A stretch of 64,000 nucleotides of DNA from Dermatophagoides farinae (taxonomy: Eukaryota > Arthropoda > Arachnida > Sarcoptiformes > Pyroglyphidae), in NCBI RefSeq assembly GCF_024713945.1, contig NC_134677.1:2607001-2671000 (forward strand), read 5' to 3'. This document shows positions 54,201 to 64,000 of the stretch, piece after piece. How positions within the stretch are numbered: the stretch's first letter is position 1; each line of letters starts with the position of its first letter. Made by a program: the position numbers and the translations under genes. The notes under the pieces are model-generated. The model was not told where the DNA came from. It saw only the letters and a list, made by a program, of their open reading frames with translations, and made no database searches.

Positions 54201-57200
54201 TCCGTGTTATCGTCGTTGTTGTTGTTGGAAAAAGATTCGTCTTTTTGTCGTTTACGAACGAAAATACCAACCAAACGACGAAAACGTAGAAAAAAAAGAA
54301 AAAAAATGCAATTTATTATCAACAGCAACATAAACCATTGCAATGTATAGTTTTTATATACATAGAAAATTTTTCAAGAATAGGATATTAAAATGGAATC
54401 CTCGAAAATGAAAAAAAAGTACTCGAACACACTAGGAAAAGTGGAAAAAATTATTAGATAATGTATGTAAAGCTCACTACATGTTTTGATCTTGCCTGAA
54501 ACTGAACTAGCTTCGATCGTAATGGCGAACTAAACAACTTTTTTTCCATTTAATAAAGATTAATTGTAATAATTAATAACTATTTTTTTTCTTGTTCCAA
54601 ATGTAGGTTGCTATTGGGGTGTATATTGAAGAATTATTATTATGATAATACAAAACAGCGTTTGTATTTTGGGAACGATGATTCGAATTCAGTACATTTG
54701 TGCAAATGTGGTTTTTTATTTGCCATTAGCCATATATGAAATAGTGGTTGAATGTTGAATCTGAGGGAGAATGGTATCAAAGAATTATGACAACCTACCA
54801 TTTTGTGGTTCATCTGTTGGTCCATCTTCATCATCCTCTTCAAATACAGCTTCTAACGATGTTGCTGTATTGGTACGTGCCATTATTGTTCGATTGTTGC
54901 TGATGTTGGATTTATTTGATGATAATTCAGGCTGATGCTGATTCAACAGAATTTCATTCATCGATGTTTTTGCTGTGATTGTTGTTTTAGTTATTGTTGA
55001 TGATGATGGTTGTCGAGCTGATTGAGGTCGTTTTCGTTGTTGTTCATGATTCCCTGTACGGTCATTACTATTATTGAATACATCTTTTTGTATCAAATTT
55101 TCCATCAAATCACTGAAGATTATATCGTCATCATCGCCGTCTTCGTCCAGATCTTTATGGATTCGAAAAAAAAGAGAAAAAATATCAAAATCAAAGTTAC
55201 ACAATATTTTATATTACAGAATGATATAATGAGAGAAAAAAAATCAGACAACCTTAATAACAAAAATCTAAATGGAACTCGAGGGATAGTTTCATATAAC
55301 AAGACTCTCTTTTAAAACGTATGTGTGTGTGTGTGTGTGTGTGTGATTGATTACCGAATTGTATATGTATCAAATACATAGTGGGTATGAAAAAAAATAA
55401 TGGAAATTCAATTAGCATCAAATATAGCAAATCATGAATGATTTTTTTTCACCCAAAATGGTAAAATGATACTATTTGAACATTTTAAGAAATGTTAATG
55501 CCAATTTTTTTTTTGCTATTCCACAAATGGCCTGAATCTTTTTTTCTTCCTCTTTTTCTTAGTTTGTGTAATTTTTCTCCAAAATTTCATATTGTGTTCA
55601 TATGATAACTATATTACAATGAATGAATCCAAAAGAGGATGTATGGATGGGATATAAATAAATGATGATCTATGTCATAAGTGGTGATGGTGGTAGTGGT
55701 GAACTAAGAATGACAAGAGATATGTATCCTAACAATAATAATGTCAATTCTTTTTTGCTATTAACTTATTATCACCATCATAATCATGGTTGGAACAAAC
55801 CAAAATTCTAGTATTCGTATACACATGAAAACGATTGAAAAACAAATCAAACCAGTTAGTTTTTTGTTGTTGTTGTTGTTGGAAAGAATCGACAAACAAA
55901 CTAAATAAATGAATGGATGATGGTCCCAATGAGAATCCGATGATGATGATGATGGCTGGCGGATTGTTGTTATTTTGGGAACCACTTTCGTCATGTTATT
56001 ATTACATGGTATTTAGCGTTAGTACAATCCCTAGTATTTTCTTTCCCCCTATTGAAAACATAAAATCATCATCACTAATAGATGTTGTTGTATTTTTTTT
56101 TCTATAATTCTTTTGTGAAAAGAGTGGGCCTAAATAGCCCATCGTCATTTTCGTTTATAATACCCCTGAACAACCAATAATTTCGAATGAGAAAAACTAT
56201 TTTGTAGCTTTTTTTTTGTATCTGTATCCATAGTGTATACAGATTCTGAATTTTTTTTCTGTTGCCTGATGATGGGTGTTAATTGTGAACAGATTCGTTT
56301 TTCTTTTTCTTCTCCTTCTTTCCGTGTCGTCCAATCTGGTCATTAGTTTTACTGCGAAACATCTATCCATATTATATAATAATAATAAGTCTAGGCGCCA
56401 AAAATTGTGTGTGTGTGTGTGTATGTGAGGTGATGGCTAATTGGCCAAAACATTTTATACTAGAATGTAACTATGGTAAATGTTGAAAAACCATCAATGA
56501 GAATCATTGAAGAATCTCTGGATTTATATTACAGTCGACAGTTACAGATGGAGCGAACGCATTTTTTTTTTATTCTTTTGGCTAGAATTTCGATTCGGAC
56601 AGATAAAGTGTCGTTCCGAATTGGAATGAAATTTTTCGTTTATTTTTTTTTTTTTTGCTCATCTTCGTTATCATTAAAGCTTTACAGAAATTCACATCTG
56701 AAACGAAACTAGAATTATTTAATGTATAAAATCAAAAGTCAGTCAAGAATCTTTAATTCAGCAAGCTTTTAACGTTGGCATCTATTTCAAAGCTTTGAAC
56801 ACATAATTAAGATTTACGACAATTACAAAGACAGCAATGAGAAAAATAGAAAAACATTTTCTTATTCATGATAAAAAAAACTGGTTCATTTTGAATAATA
56901 CCAAAATGCTCCACATCTAGATCCATGTATCGTATATATAGTTTATTGTATGGTGAATAAAAATACCTTTACTATCACCATCATCATCATCACTACCAAA
57001 AAAAAACAATGGCATTTTGGATTTTTTTTTTACGATATTCACAGAAAATAATGATGCTTGAGAAAACAAAAACAAAACAGAGCAGCGTGAAAATAAGTAA
57101 ATCTCAAACTCAATGAAATAAATAAAATAAAACAAAACTTTTTGCAGTGCCGGCATCATCATCATCATCATCATCAAAATGGATCAGTTTCTTTTTTTAT

Positions 57201-59677
57201 CGTATTCGAGAGTGTGTAATTTAAATTTTCGCTTTTTTTCTGTTAAATTAAGATTCCAATTTTATGCTATTTATATTCGGGCCGTAAATCTCAATCAAAT
57301 TTTCGAATAATAATATAAGAATCAAAATAAACAAACAAAACAAAAGAAATGAAAATCAATTCAAATGGGAAAATTACCTTTTTTCATAGATGTTGCCGGT
57401 GTTTCGATTTTAGCTATTGTTGATTTCGTTTCCAATGTTTGTTCTTCATTGTTATTTGTGGAATTTCTCATTAATACGACTGCTTTCAATGAAGCTATGC
57501 TTTCATCATCATCATCTGAATGTTGATTTTTATGATATTCTGGTTCAGTTTCATCAACGACTTCATCGATACTATCAATAATTTCAACAATTTCATCCAC
57601 ATCATCATTATCATCAACTTCTTCAATCAATTCTTCATCAATATTTTCAATTTCAAATTCAACCGATTCTAATGACGATGATGATTTCGATTCATGATTT
57701 CCATTATCATTATTATCCACTGATGGCTTGTATTTATCTGTAATCGATGTCGATTTGTTTGTTTCTGTTTGGTTTTATATACATGCAAATTTTAAAATTC
57801 AAACAAAGGCAATTATCGACAAGTAGAAAAAAAGGATTAGATAGAATAGAATGGAAATTGTACAAACAAACAAACAAACAAACGAAAAAAAAAATTTTGT
57901 TTCAATTGCCCAAGTACAAGTAGCTAGAGCCAATCAATCAATTTGATCGATAAAATAATCGATCGATCGATCATCATCACGAATCGTAAGAGGAATCGAT
58001 TCATACAAGACATTCAAAACTTTCGAATCATTGGATGGTATCATTGTTACTTGTGGTTTTTTGGTGGACATTTTTTTCCGAATTGCAACATTCATTCGTT
58101 TCTAACTTAATAATTTATACGGCAAAAAAATCAAATTAGTTGCAACCAAATAAACAAAAACAAAGATAACGATCAGTTTTTCTTGTGGTAAACATTCGAC
58201 TACATTCTAATGAATAAGTTGAAATTTAAATTTTTGTTTTTTTTTGTTTCTTGAAAATTTTAAATGATCAAAGCAATTAGTGTGTTTGAAATATTTCTTT
58301 TCTAGTACTTCAAATGACATTTGATACAAGAACCTACAGATAAATTGTTCATTTCGTCCGAACAACGTACAACCCCGGGTGAAGTCTGATAATGATTAAG
58401 ATGATCATGAAAATGGCTCGAAGGCAATCAAACCATCGAACCTGTGTGGTTTTTTATTTTATTTCAATGACCAGTTTTTTTTGTCATTGACCACCACCGA
58501 TAATATTCGAAATTAAGGGTGGTGGCCATTTGTATATACGGTGGCAACTTGGTTAACGAGCAAAATTCGTTATCAGTGTTAGCACTGGCCATCGTGAACA
58601 TCGATACCACTGTAATGGATTTTTTTTTTCGTTTGTTTGTTTATTTGTTTGGCTTTCTTGGCAAACATTATGAATACATACGGATAGAGTTGACTTGTGG
58701 TTGATCAGCTTCTGCAAGTTCATTTTCATCATCATCATCTTCGTTGTCGTCGAAAAAATGCAAATTAGCAATTGAACTAAAATGGCCAACACGATTGATA
58801 TCATTGATGGCGAACCCACTCATTATGTTATAAGGATTGCTATTTTGATTTTTATTCAAAATTGATGATGATTCGATTGAATTGGATGTAATTGTTGCAA
58901 TTCCACTGCTGATGCTTGTTGTTTGATTTTGGTTATTGTGTTGGTTGAAAGATGGATTAGTAGCTATAGTATCCAATGCAGCCAAAGATGATAATGATGA
59001 TGTTGGTGTACGATTGTCATTGGTTACAATAGCCGAATAGGAATTCCGATATCGTACAACCAATGTACGATAATATGAATCGGTTGGATGTTCCCAGCTG
59101 GATTTTTTATTCTGCTGATCGTAATAATAAAGTCGACCTTTTCGATCTTCACTGTTGTTAAAATAATACCAGAAAAGAGAGTGGGATACAAAAGAGGGTA
59201 TGGAATAAAAAAATATAAAACAAGATTAATCAATCAATAAAATTGGTGATTCTCATATAATGAAAAAATAGTGGCCAACGACTAGTAGAGAAAAAAATGG
59301 AAAATCACAAAAAGTTGATCACGTACACGGCAATCCAACCAGATGGTAATGATGAAAGCAATCCGGCTCGAGCTATCCACAATAATTCCGGCTCGGATAT
59401 TGGATCGATTCCAATTAATTTGGCGTAAAATATTACATCTATATTAACAAACACAACACATATAGCATGATTCCACAAGAGAGAATAAATATTACATCCA
59501 AAATATTTTGGTAAGAATGTTATCATGAAAATAGAATCGCTAACAGAGAAAAAAAAATTGTGATGTCAAACCATCAGTAATACCTTCAGTATCCAAATCG
59601 GATGGCAATATATTCAATTCTTTCAATATAATTCGTGAACAGCTATTATTCTTATGGATAGAATTTTTTGTTGTCAT
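51285..59677 (-). CDS. CEP164: Centrosomal protein CEP164 (distal appendage, WW domain)
   Basis: Eight exons on the minus strand: 59677-59584, 59438-59327, 59151-58682, 57737-57378, 55152-54799, 54240-52822, 52749-52050 and 51990-51285. Phases agree at every junction and give 1404 residues, close to human CEP164 (1460). CEP164 sits on distal appendages of the mother centriole and recruits TTBK2 to start cilium assembly. The N-terminal signature is unmistakable: IFYAKLIGIDPISEPELLWI followed by a WW domain at about 62-95 (SGWIAV, GRLYYYDQQNKKSSWEHPTD; both Trp present). A long acidic, disordered region follows, then a coiled coil in exon 6 (for example LRENLRKELNESKELLRKQM, DEERESLMKRLNELDEKI) and a Ser/His/Asn-rich C-terminus. 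Exons 5 and 6 use AAG acceptors and are the least certain. A further 48-nt in-frame exon is possible in intron 3. Confidence 0.9.
55153..57377. other. CEP164 intron 4 (2.2 kb)
   Basis: The longest intron of the gene, filled with repeats like those of the left half of the window (a TG tract near 55321-55344, GAT runs, poly-T). The plus-strand frame at 56473-56712 reads partly like protein (SMRIIEESLDLYYSRQLQM) but has no splice partner or domain. Confidence 0.6.
57738..58681. other. CEP164 intron 3 with candidate cassette exon
   Basis: A 944-nt intron. It is mostly AT-rich, but holds a GC-richer 48-nt island at 58338-58385 with its own splice signals (listed separately). Confidence 0.6.
58338..58385 (-). 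other. CEP164: Candidate 48-nt cassette exon of CEP164
   Basis: On the minus strand the island is bounded by ATTATCAG and by GTAGGT. It is 48 nt long (a multiple of three), about half G+C against an AT-rich background, and open in the reading phase of the neighbouring exons (phase 1), where it would insert FTRGCTLFGRNEQFI plus a junction residue between exons 3 and 4. The coding capacity, length and both splice signals agree, so it may be an alternatively or constitutively used exon. Confidence 0.45.
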
Positions 59678-60162
59678 CAGCAATCACCCCGGTTTTGTTC
59701 GGTTTATCTGGATTTTTCTTGAATCATCAACGTCATGATAAATATCGCACATATATTTAGGAACGATACAAAAAAAAAGGATGAGATGCTATTATAACAT
59801 GACCATGGACAACAATAAATAATCTACATATACAGAATTGCGAACACGATAAAGAAAGAATTTCTAAATTGACTCGGATATGATGATGTTGATAATATCT
59901 TCTATCTTTCACGGATAATATAATGTCTGATATATTTTATTCGAAACATTCACATAGATATGGTTTAATGGCACACACAAACACATGAACATTTGGCTGT
60001 AACGATGTCAAACATTTATGATTTTTATGATGATTATGATGATGTAAATATTCTTGGGTGGTATTTGTAAATAATAATTTCAGTACAGAATTTAGAAAAT
60101 TGACCTGAATTCTAGTTTGATTTGGGATAAACCGATGAAACATAATGCGATAGTGTAGTTTT
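59678..60162. other. Upstream region of CEP164
   Basis: AT-rich, no supported coding sequence. Likely contains the CEP164 leader and promoter. Confidence 0.5.
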
Positions 60163-60480
60163 CTATTTAGTTTGCCAAAGACAAGGTTTTTTGTTGTTAT
60201 TGTTCACTGGGTTGTTAGATTGCACATTACACATACCATGGAATTCATGCCATCCAAATGTGTTGCCATAGTGATTTATACAGGACATTTTCTTCTCCAT
60301 TCCATTGATGAAGATTTTGGACCGAACAATTTTACGTTGTCGGCACGTTGCCATGACATTAGCTTTTTATATATAGGTGTCATTTGTATCATATGTCTCC
60401 GATTGAAACAACATTCTCCAGGACGAACGCCAGGAGGCAGATCTGATGGTGATGATGAATTTTGCCCTTTACGTTAAGAA
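60163..60480. other. Non-repetitive open segment of uncertain strand
   Basis: This block is free of microsatellites and is open on both strands. Plus: from ATG at about 60238, KCVAIVIYTGHFLLHSIDED and KQHSPGRTPGGRSDGDDEF, stop at 60477, with AATAAA near 60588. Minus: a frame with RPGECCFNRRHMIQMTPIYK and another from ATG at 60354 that reads to a GTATGT donor near 60234. Neither product is recognised. It looks like part of a small gene or a conserved leader, but the strand cannot be settled from the sequence. Confidence 0.25.
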
Positions 60481-60772
60481 AATTCAATTTTCCGTAGTTA
60501 TATTTCATTATATAACAATCATTGATTGTAAACTTTTCAATTAACATTTGTAACTAATTAATTATAATAATAATCAATTCATAATAAAAATGACTAATTT
60601 TGTTTCAATATATCCTAATGAAAATTTTGCATTGGTATTTTTCCATAGACGTCATATATGACAGGCATGAAAAGTTGCTCAATTTATTGAAAATGTGATT
60701 AATTTGTGATTCACTTTTAATTTTTCTATATCATTTGAAACTAAGCTTGCTTTGTTTTAACAAGTTGAAAAC
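60481..60772. other. Upstream region of the Gag-like gene
   Basis: AT-rich, with no long terminal repeat, no primer-binding-site-like sequence and no other gene seen. Confidence 0.5.
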
Positions 60773-61552
60773 ATGGAACAGCAAACGAATCATAATCAAC
60801 AAAAAGATATTCCCATTTTGAATTTCTCAAATTATAATCAATGGCGAACTCTAATGATGACTAGATTGATGGAAAAAGATTTAGATAAAGTCGTCTGGGG
60901 CAATGAAAATGATCCATCATTACCATCAGAAATGAATGCCGAAGCATTATTATTCATATACAAACATTTGGATCGTACATTACGACAACGATTTCGAAAT
61001 GAACGAAATGCAAAACACTTATGGACCGAATTGACCGGATATTTTGAACGCTCTAAATCGACATTTATTACATTCATACGTTTGAAATGTCAAAAGGGTA
61101 AAAGTCGTGATTATTGTACGCAATTTTTCACCATGATCGAACATCTTAGAATGTATGGTATTCAATTCGATGAAAATATTATCCAAGAATTACTCTTATC
61201 GAAATTACCAGCTGAATTCGATTCATTAATACATTCTATTCGTTATAATACACAGCATCGTGCCTATACACTTGAAGAGCTTAAATCTTTGATTTTTTAT
61301 TACGAATCGTTATTTGAAAAAAAATGTCAACAGCAAAATGCCAAACAACATTGTCAACATCATCAACAACAACAGCAACATCAACAACAACAACAACAGC
61401 AGCAGCATCCAATGAATAATTTCTGGATCCCAAACGGTTTTTCACAACCATTTTTTCATCCCCAATTTACCTTTATTCCACAAAATTTTGCTAACCCATA
61501 TTATACAAATCAACAACAACAGCAAACTAACTATATTCCTAGATCAAAATGA
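60773..61552 (+). CDS. Stand-alone copia-type Gag protein (retrotransposon-derived)
   Basis: An intact intronless frame of 259 residues. Residues about 14-185 match the Gag core of Ty1/copia retrotransposons (DUF4219/UBN2 type): ILNFSNYNQWRTLMMTRLME near the start, AKHLWTELTGYFERSK in the middle, then YCTQFFTMIEHLRMYGIQFD and the hallmark ELLLSKLPAEFDSLIHSIRY. The Gag zinc knuckle (CxxC with H and C) is absent. Instead the C-terminus is Gln/His-rich (about 186-212), then rich in Phe, Tyr, Asn and Pro (FWIPNGFSQPFFHPQFTFIP). No protease, integrase, reverse transcriptase or flanking LTR is visible within the 500 bases on each side. The intact frame and replaced tail suggest a host gene captured from a retroelement; an alternative is a recent truncated insertion. 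Function is unknown; Gag-derived proteins elsewhere can form capsids or bind RNA. Confidence 0.8.
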   Translation: MEQQTNHNQQKDIPILNFSNYNQWRTLMMTRLMEKDLDKVVWGNENDPSLPSEMNAEALLFIYKHLDRTLRQRFRNERNAKHLWTELTGYFERSKSTFITFIRLKCQKGKSRDYCTQFFTMIEHLRMYGIQFDENIIQELLLSKLPAEFDSLIHSIRYNTQHRAYTLEELKSLIFYYESLFEKKCQQQNAKQHCQHHQQQQQHQQQQQQQQHPMNNFWIPNGFSQPFFHPQFTFIPQNFANPYYTNQQQQQTNYIPRSK

Positions 61553-62155
61553 TAAAAAAAAATCTAAACACAATATTTACTTCAATAACATTTTCTTTTT
61601 TTGTCTTTTTTTCTCTAAATAAATCAACTTTTTTCGATATATTTTTTGTTCTTATCTCGTTTTCTCCTTCATTCACCATTGATCACAATCAAAATTGAAA
61701 TGAAATTTATTTTCCAAACCACAGGTAGCCAAACATTTATGGCTGGTCAGCTTGATTTGCCATTGACAACGACGATCCATAGCCATAAAACATGTCACAT
61801 AGCTATAGTATCACTATAGCGCCATTGATCGATGATCACAACGATGGTCACCATACATTCTCATGGAAGGTTATTCATCGATCAAGAATTTTTGAAAGGA
61901 TTTTTTCTCAAAGAAAAATGAATTGCTATTTGGCTCCAATTGTCTTATCTTGGTCTTTGTCTCTGTCTGGTCCAAAAATGTAAGCTAGGTCCAAATTTTG
62001 AACTAAAGGTGAATTAAAGGTGTGTCACTCAGATAGATTGGTTGGTGGTCCTTGGACAAAGTTTATTTAAATCGATGACCAAACATGTCTGGTTGATCAT
62101 TTCGTTTTGTGCCATTGTCATTGATTGATGCTCGGTAATTTCGAAATTGATAATA
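61553..62155. other. Intergenic region
   Basis: No supported gene. After an acceptor-like CAAACCACAG near 61725 a 27-codon frame is open (QTFMAGQLDLPLTTTIHSHK) and stops at about 61812; no donor partner was found. No retroelement pol or LTR remnants follow the Gag gene. Confidence 0.5.
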
Positions 62156-62983
62156 ATGAAATTTTCGATTGTGTTTTTCATTTTTTTAATCGTCACATTA
62201 ATGACGAATCTTTGTGCATCTAATGAAACTAATGAGACAAATGCTGAACAAGAAGTTATCGAAAAAATTTCGTCAATAAATCCTGTTCCAGTGCCGGCCA
62301 GGCTGCCACGTCAACAACGACAACAATTATCACAACAGCAGCAGAAGCAGCAAGATTCGCCCATAAATTCGGCTATCGAAATGTTGAACATGGTCACAAA
62401 ATTTACAACACAAACAAATGAAATGTATCAGGCTGCACAGAAATTGGCAAAAGAAAATGGTTTCGGTAATGGTATGGTCGATCCAATAACATTCATACCA
62501 AGTATCATAATCTATGGTGCCATAAAAATCGTTTCCTATTTGGTATCCACATTTATTTATGCTAGTTCATTGATTGCTCCATGGCAAATGGATCCGAATG
62601 CAAAAATTTCATTTATCGATCTAGAATCATTGAATAATATTGATTATGATACTATTTCGAATTCTGTAAGATCAGTCCCGGAACGTTCATTTAAATTGCT
62701 GGACATTCGTGAAGAGGAATGTAAATCGCGTGCTATGTGTGAAATTGGTCAACATATCCATAGTTATTGGCCTCGTGTGGCTACTTATATTCGTTTAGCC
62801 GTTGATCAATTGAACGTTGCAAGTGATGATAATAATACAATGGCAATGTTACGTGGACTTGGTTGGGCCGATTGTGAAGAAACATTTCGACAATCACAAT
62901 GTCAACGTTCACCATTTAGAAAATTTTATCAGATTCTAACATCATTACAAAAATTACTTCAACAACATTATTATCAATATTAG
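62156..62983 (+). CDS. Secreted or membrane protein, function unknown
   Basis: An intronless frame of 275 residues. The start chosen is ATG at 62156, which puts a classical signal peptide at the N-terminus (MKFSIVFFIFLIVTLMTNLC, cleavage likely near residue 22). An Asn/Thr/Glu-rich segment with NET glycosylation sites (24-29) and a Gln-rich linker follow. Residues about 113-141 are strongly hydrophobic (IPSIIIYGAIKIVSYLVSTF) and could span a membrane. The C-terminal 90 residues hold four cysteines (189, 195, 240, 249) that may form two disulfides, in FKLLDIREEECKSRAMCEIG and GLGWADCEETFRQSQCQ. This layout resembles uncharacterised arthropod secreted proteins, but no family is named with confidence. 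Confidence 0.65.
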   Translation: MKFSIVFFIFLIVTLMTNLCASNETNETNAEQEVIEKISSINPVPVPARLPRQQRQQLSQQQQKQQDSPINSAIEMLNMVTKFTTQTNEMYQAAQKLAKENGFGNGMVDPITFIPSIIIYGAIKIVSYLVSTFIYASSLIAPWQMDPNAKISFIDLESLNNIDYDTISNSVRSVPERSFKLLDIREEECKSRAMCEIGQHIHSYWPRVATYIRLAVDQLNVASDDNNTMAMLRGLGWADCEETFRQSQCQRSPFRKFYQILTSLQKLLQQHYYQY

Positions 62984-64000
62984 ATCGAATAATTCATGAC
63001 AATATTTCTTAATGAAAAAAAATGGAACGAAATTATCATTTTTTCAAATTTTTCAATATCAAAATTTTATTTCTCTTTGAAAAATTCTATTCGCTTTAAT
63101 GTTTTTTTATTTTGCATATATGCATGTGTGTGTGTGTTATAACCCGAGTTAAAATTTTTCGATAATAATAATAAAATGGAAAATTTTTCATTTCAAGAAA
63201 AAAAAATAAAGCAATTAAAATGGATCAAAATTATCTCCAATTATTATTAGATGATGATGATAATTAAAACATTTTCTTTTACTTGTTGTTGTTTTTGTTT
63301 TTCATGCTCATTATTCAATTTATTAATTGAAAAAAATGTTCATTGCCAGTTTGGTCATCTGAAGATGCATATCTACAAAAATTTTTTTCCTCACTAATTG
63401 GACATTTTTATCGTCCAAATTTCATATTATCAAAATGATATGACTTTTTCCCCTTGAATGTGTGAACATGGCTAACATTTTGAACTCATAAATCCAATTG
63501 ATGAGTGAATATTTGAAAATTTTTTATTCGTTGGCTCATTTTCTTTGGTGTTTAAATTTCAAAATTCGAATTTAGTCCCCATATCTATAGTTAAAATGGA
63601 AAAAGAAATACAACAAATTGACCAAAAAGAAAAATTTAAATTCTTTGCGTCGATTTTTGTTGTTGTTGTTGTTGTTGAATTCATAATGATATCATGGCCA
63701 TATAGTGATGGTTGTTTTCTGCCTCGGTTATTGGTTTTTCGCTTGACATAATCAATATAAATTGTGCCCAACATTGACAATGATGTCATCTTGTTTTTTT
63801 TGTTGTTGTTGTTGTTGCTGGTTGGATGATATCAGACTTGTTTATCAGATGAAATGAAAATATTAAAAAAAAGACATTGTCCAGGCGTCCGTTCAAAATC
63901 ATTTCTGTTATACCAATGATGATGATGATCATCATTTTTTTTGCACAGTACAATAGTCAGAATATTATGTTGTCGACTTTATCATTGTTCTGTTGTTCAA
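62984..64000. other. AT-rich tail of the window
   Basis: No supported gene. There are poly-T/A runs, a short TG tract near 63125 and GTT repeats near 63658-63676 and 63801-63817. A minus-strand frame at 63559-63789 reads partly like protein (TIYIDYVKRKTNNRGRKQPS) but shows neither splice sites nor a domain. Confidence 0.5.

Noticed and set aside
56473-56712. 79-codon plus-strand frame inside CEP164 intron 4
   Set aside because: The N-terminal half looks protein-like but it ends in poly-Phe, lacks splice sites and matches no family.
61725-61812. Possible extra exon after the Gag-like gene
   Set aside because: There is an acceptor-like site and 27 open codons, but no donor in the Gag frame or elsewhere fits.

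Overview
This is a nuclear eukaryotic window. It is AT-rich, packed with simple repeats (CA/TG, ATC/GAT, GTT/CAA, poly-A/T), and its spliced genes mostly use short GT-AG introns of about 45-175 nt. The protein families (metazoan histones, MRPL46, ALG5, ZCCHC24, CEP164) make it an animal. The repeat style and compact genes suggest an acariform mite, perhaps a dust mite (Dermatophagoides-like); that placement is inference and was not tested.

Layout. Positions 1-33,100 are a gene-poor stretch dominated by microsatellites. Only a few short exon-like segments stand out (5790-5856 and 10895-10969 on the plus strand, 31017-31200 on the minus strand), so it is either intergenic or the introns of one or more long genes. 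At 33,180-36,250 lies a core histone cluster: H2B(-) and H2A(+) share a divergent promoter, followed by H4(-) and H3.2(-). All four genes have the replication-dependent 3' stem-loop, and no H1 is seen. At 36,517-41,672 (minus) is a Tudor-domain locus: a coiled-coil N-terminus, one large exon with an extended Tudor domain, and then two possible ends, either a tail-anchor membrane segment or a second Tudor module. At 42,892-45,218 MRPL46(+) and ALG5(-) converge with back-to-back poly(A) signals. ZCCHC24(+) occupies 48,930-50,129 and faces tail-to-tail a large eight-exon CEP164(-) at 51,285-59,677. Beyond it are an intact stand-alone copia-type Gag gene (60,773-61,552, +) with no protease, integrase or reverse transcriptase, and a secreted or membrane protein of unknown function (62,156-62,983, +).

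How the genes fit together. This is a normal euchromatic neighbourhood rather than a pathway cluster: chromatin assembly (histones), mitochondrial translation (MRPL46), N-glycan precursor synthesis (ALG5), ciliary distal appendages (CEP164) and probable RNA-granule biology (Tudor, 3CxxC zinc finger). The features most worth follow-up are the Tudor gene with alternative C-termini, the apparently domesticated Gag gene, a 48-nt phase-preserving candidate cassette exon in CEP164, the repeated DLS motifs in ZCCHC24, and the shared 3'-processing and E2F-like promoter code of the histone genes. Splice sites were placed by eye from GT/AG signals and reading-frame phase.
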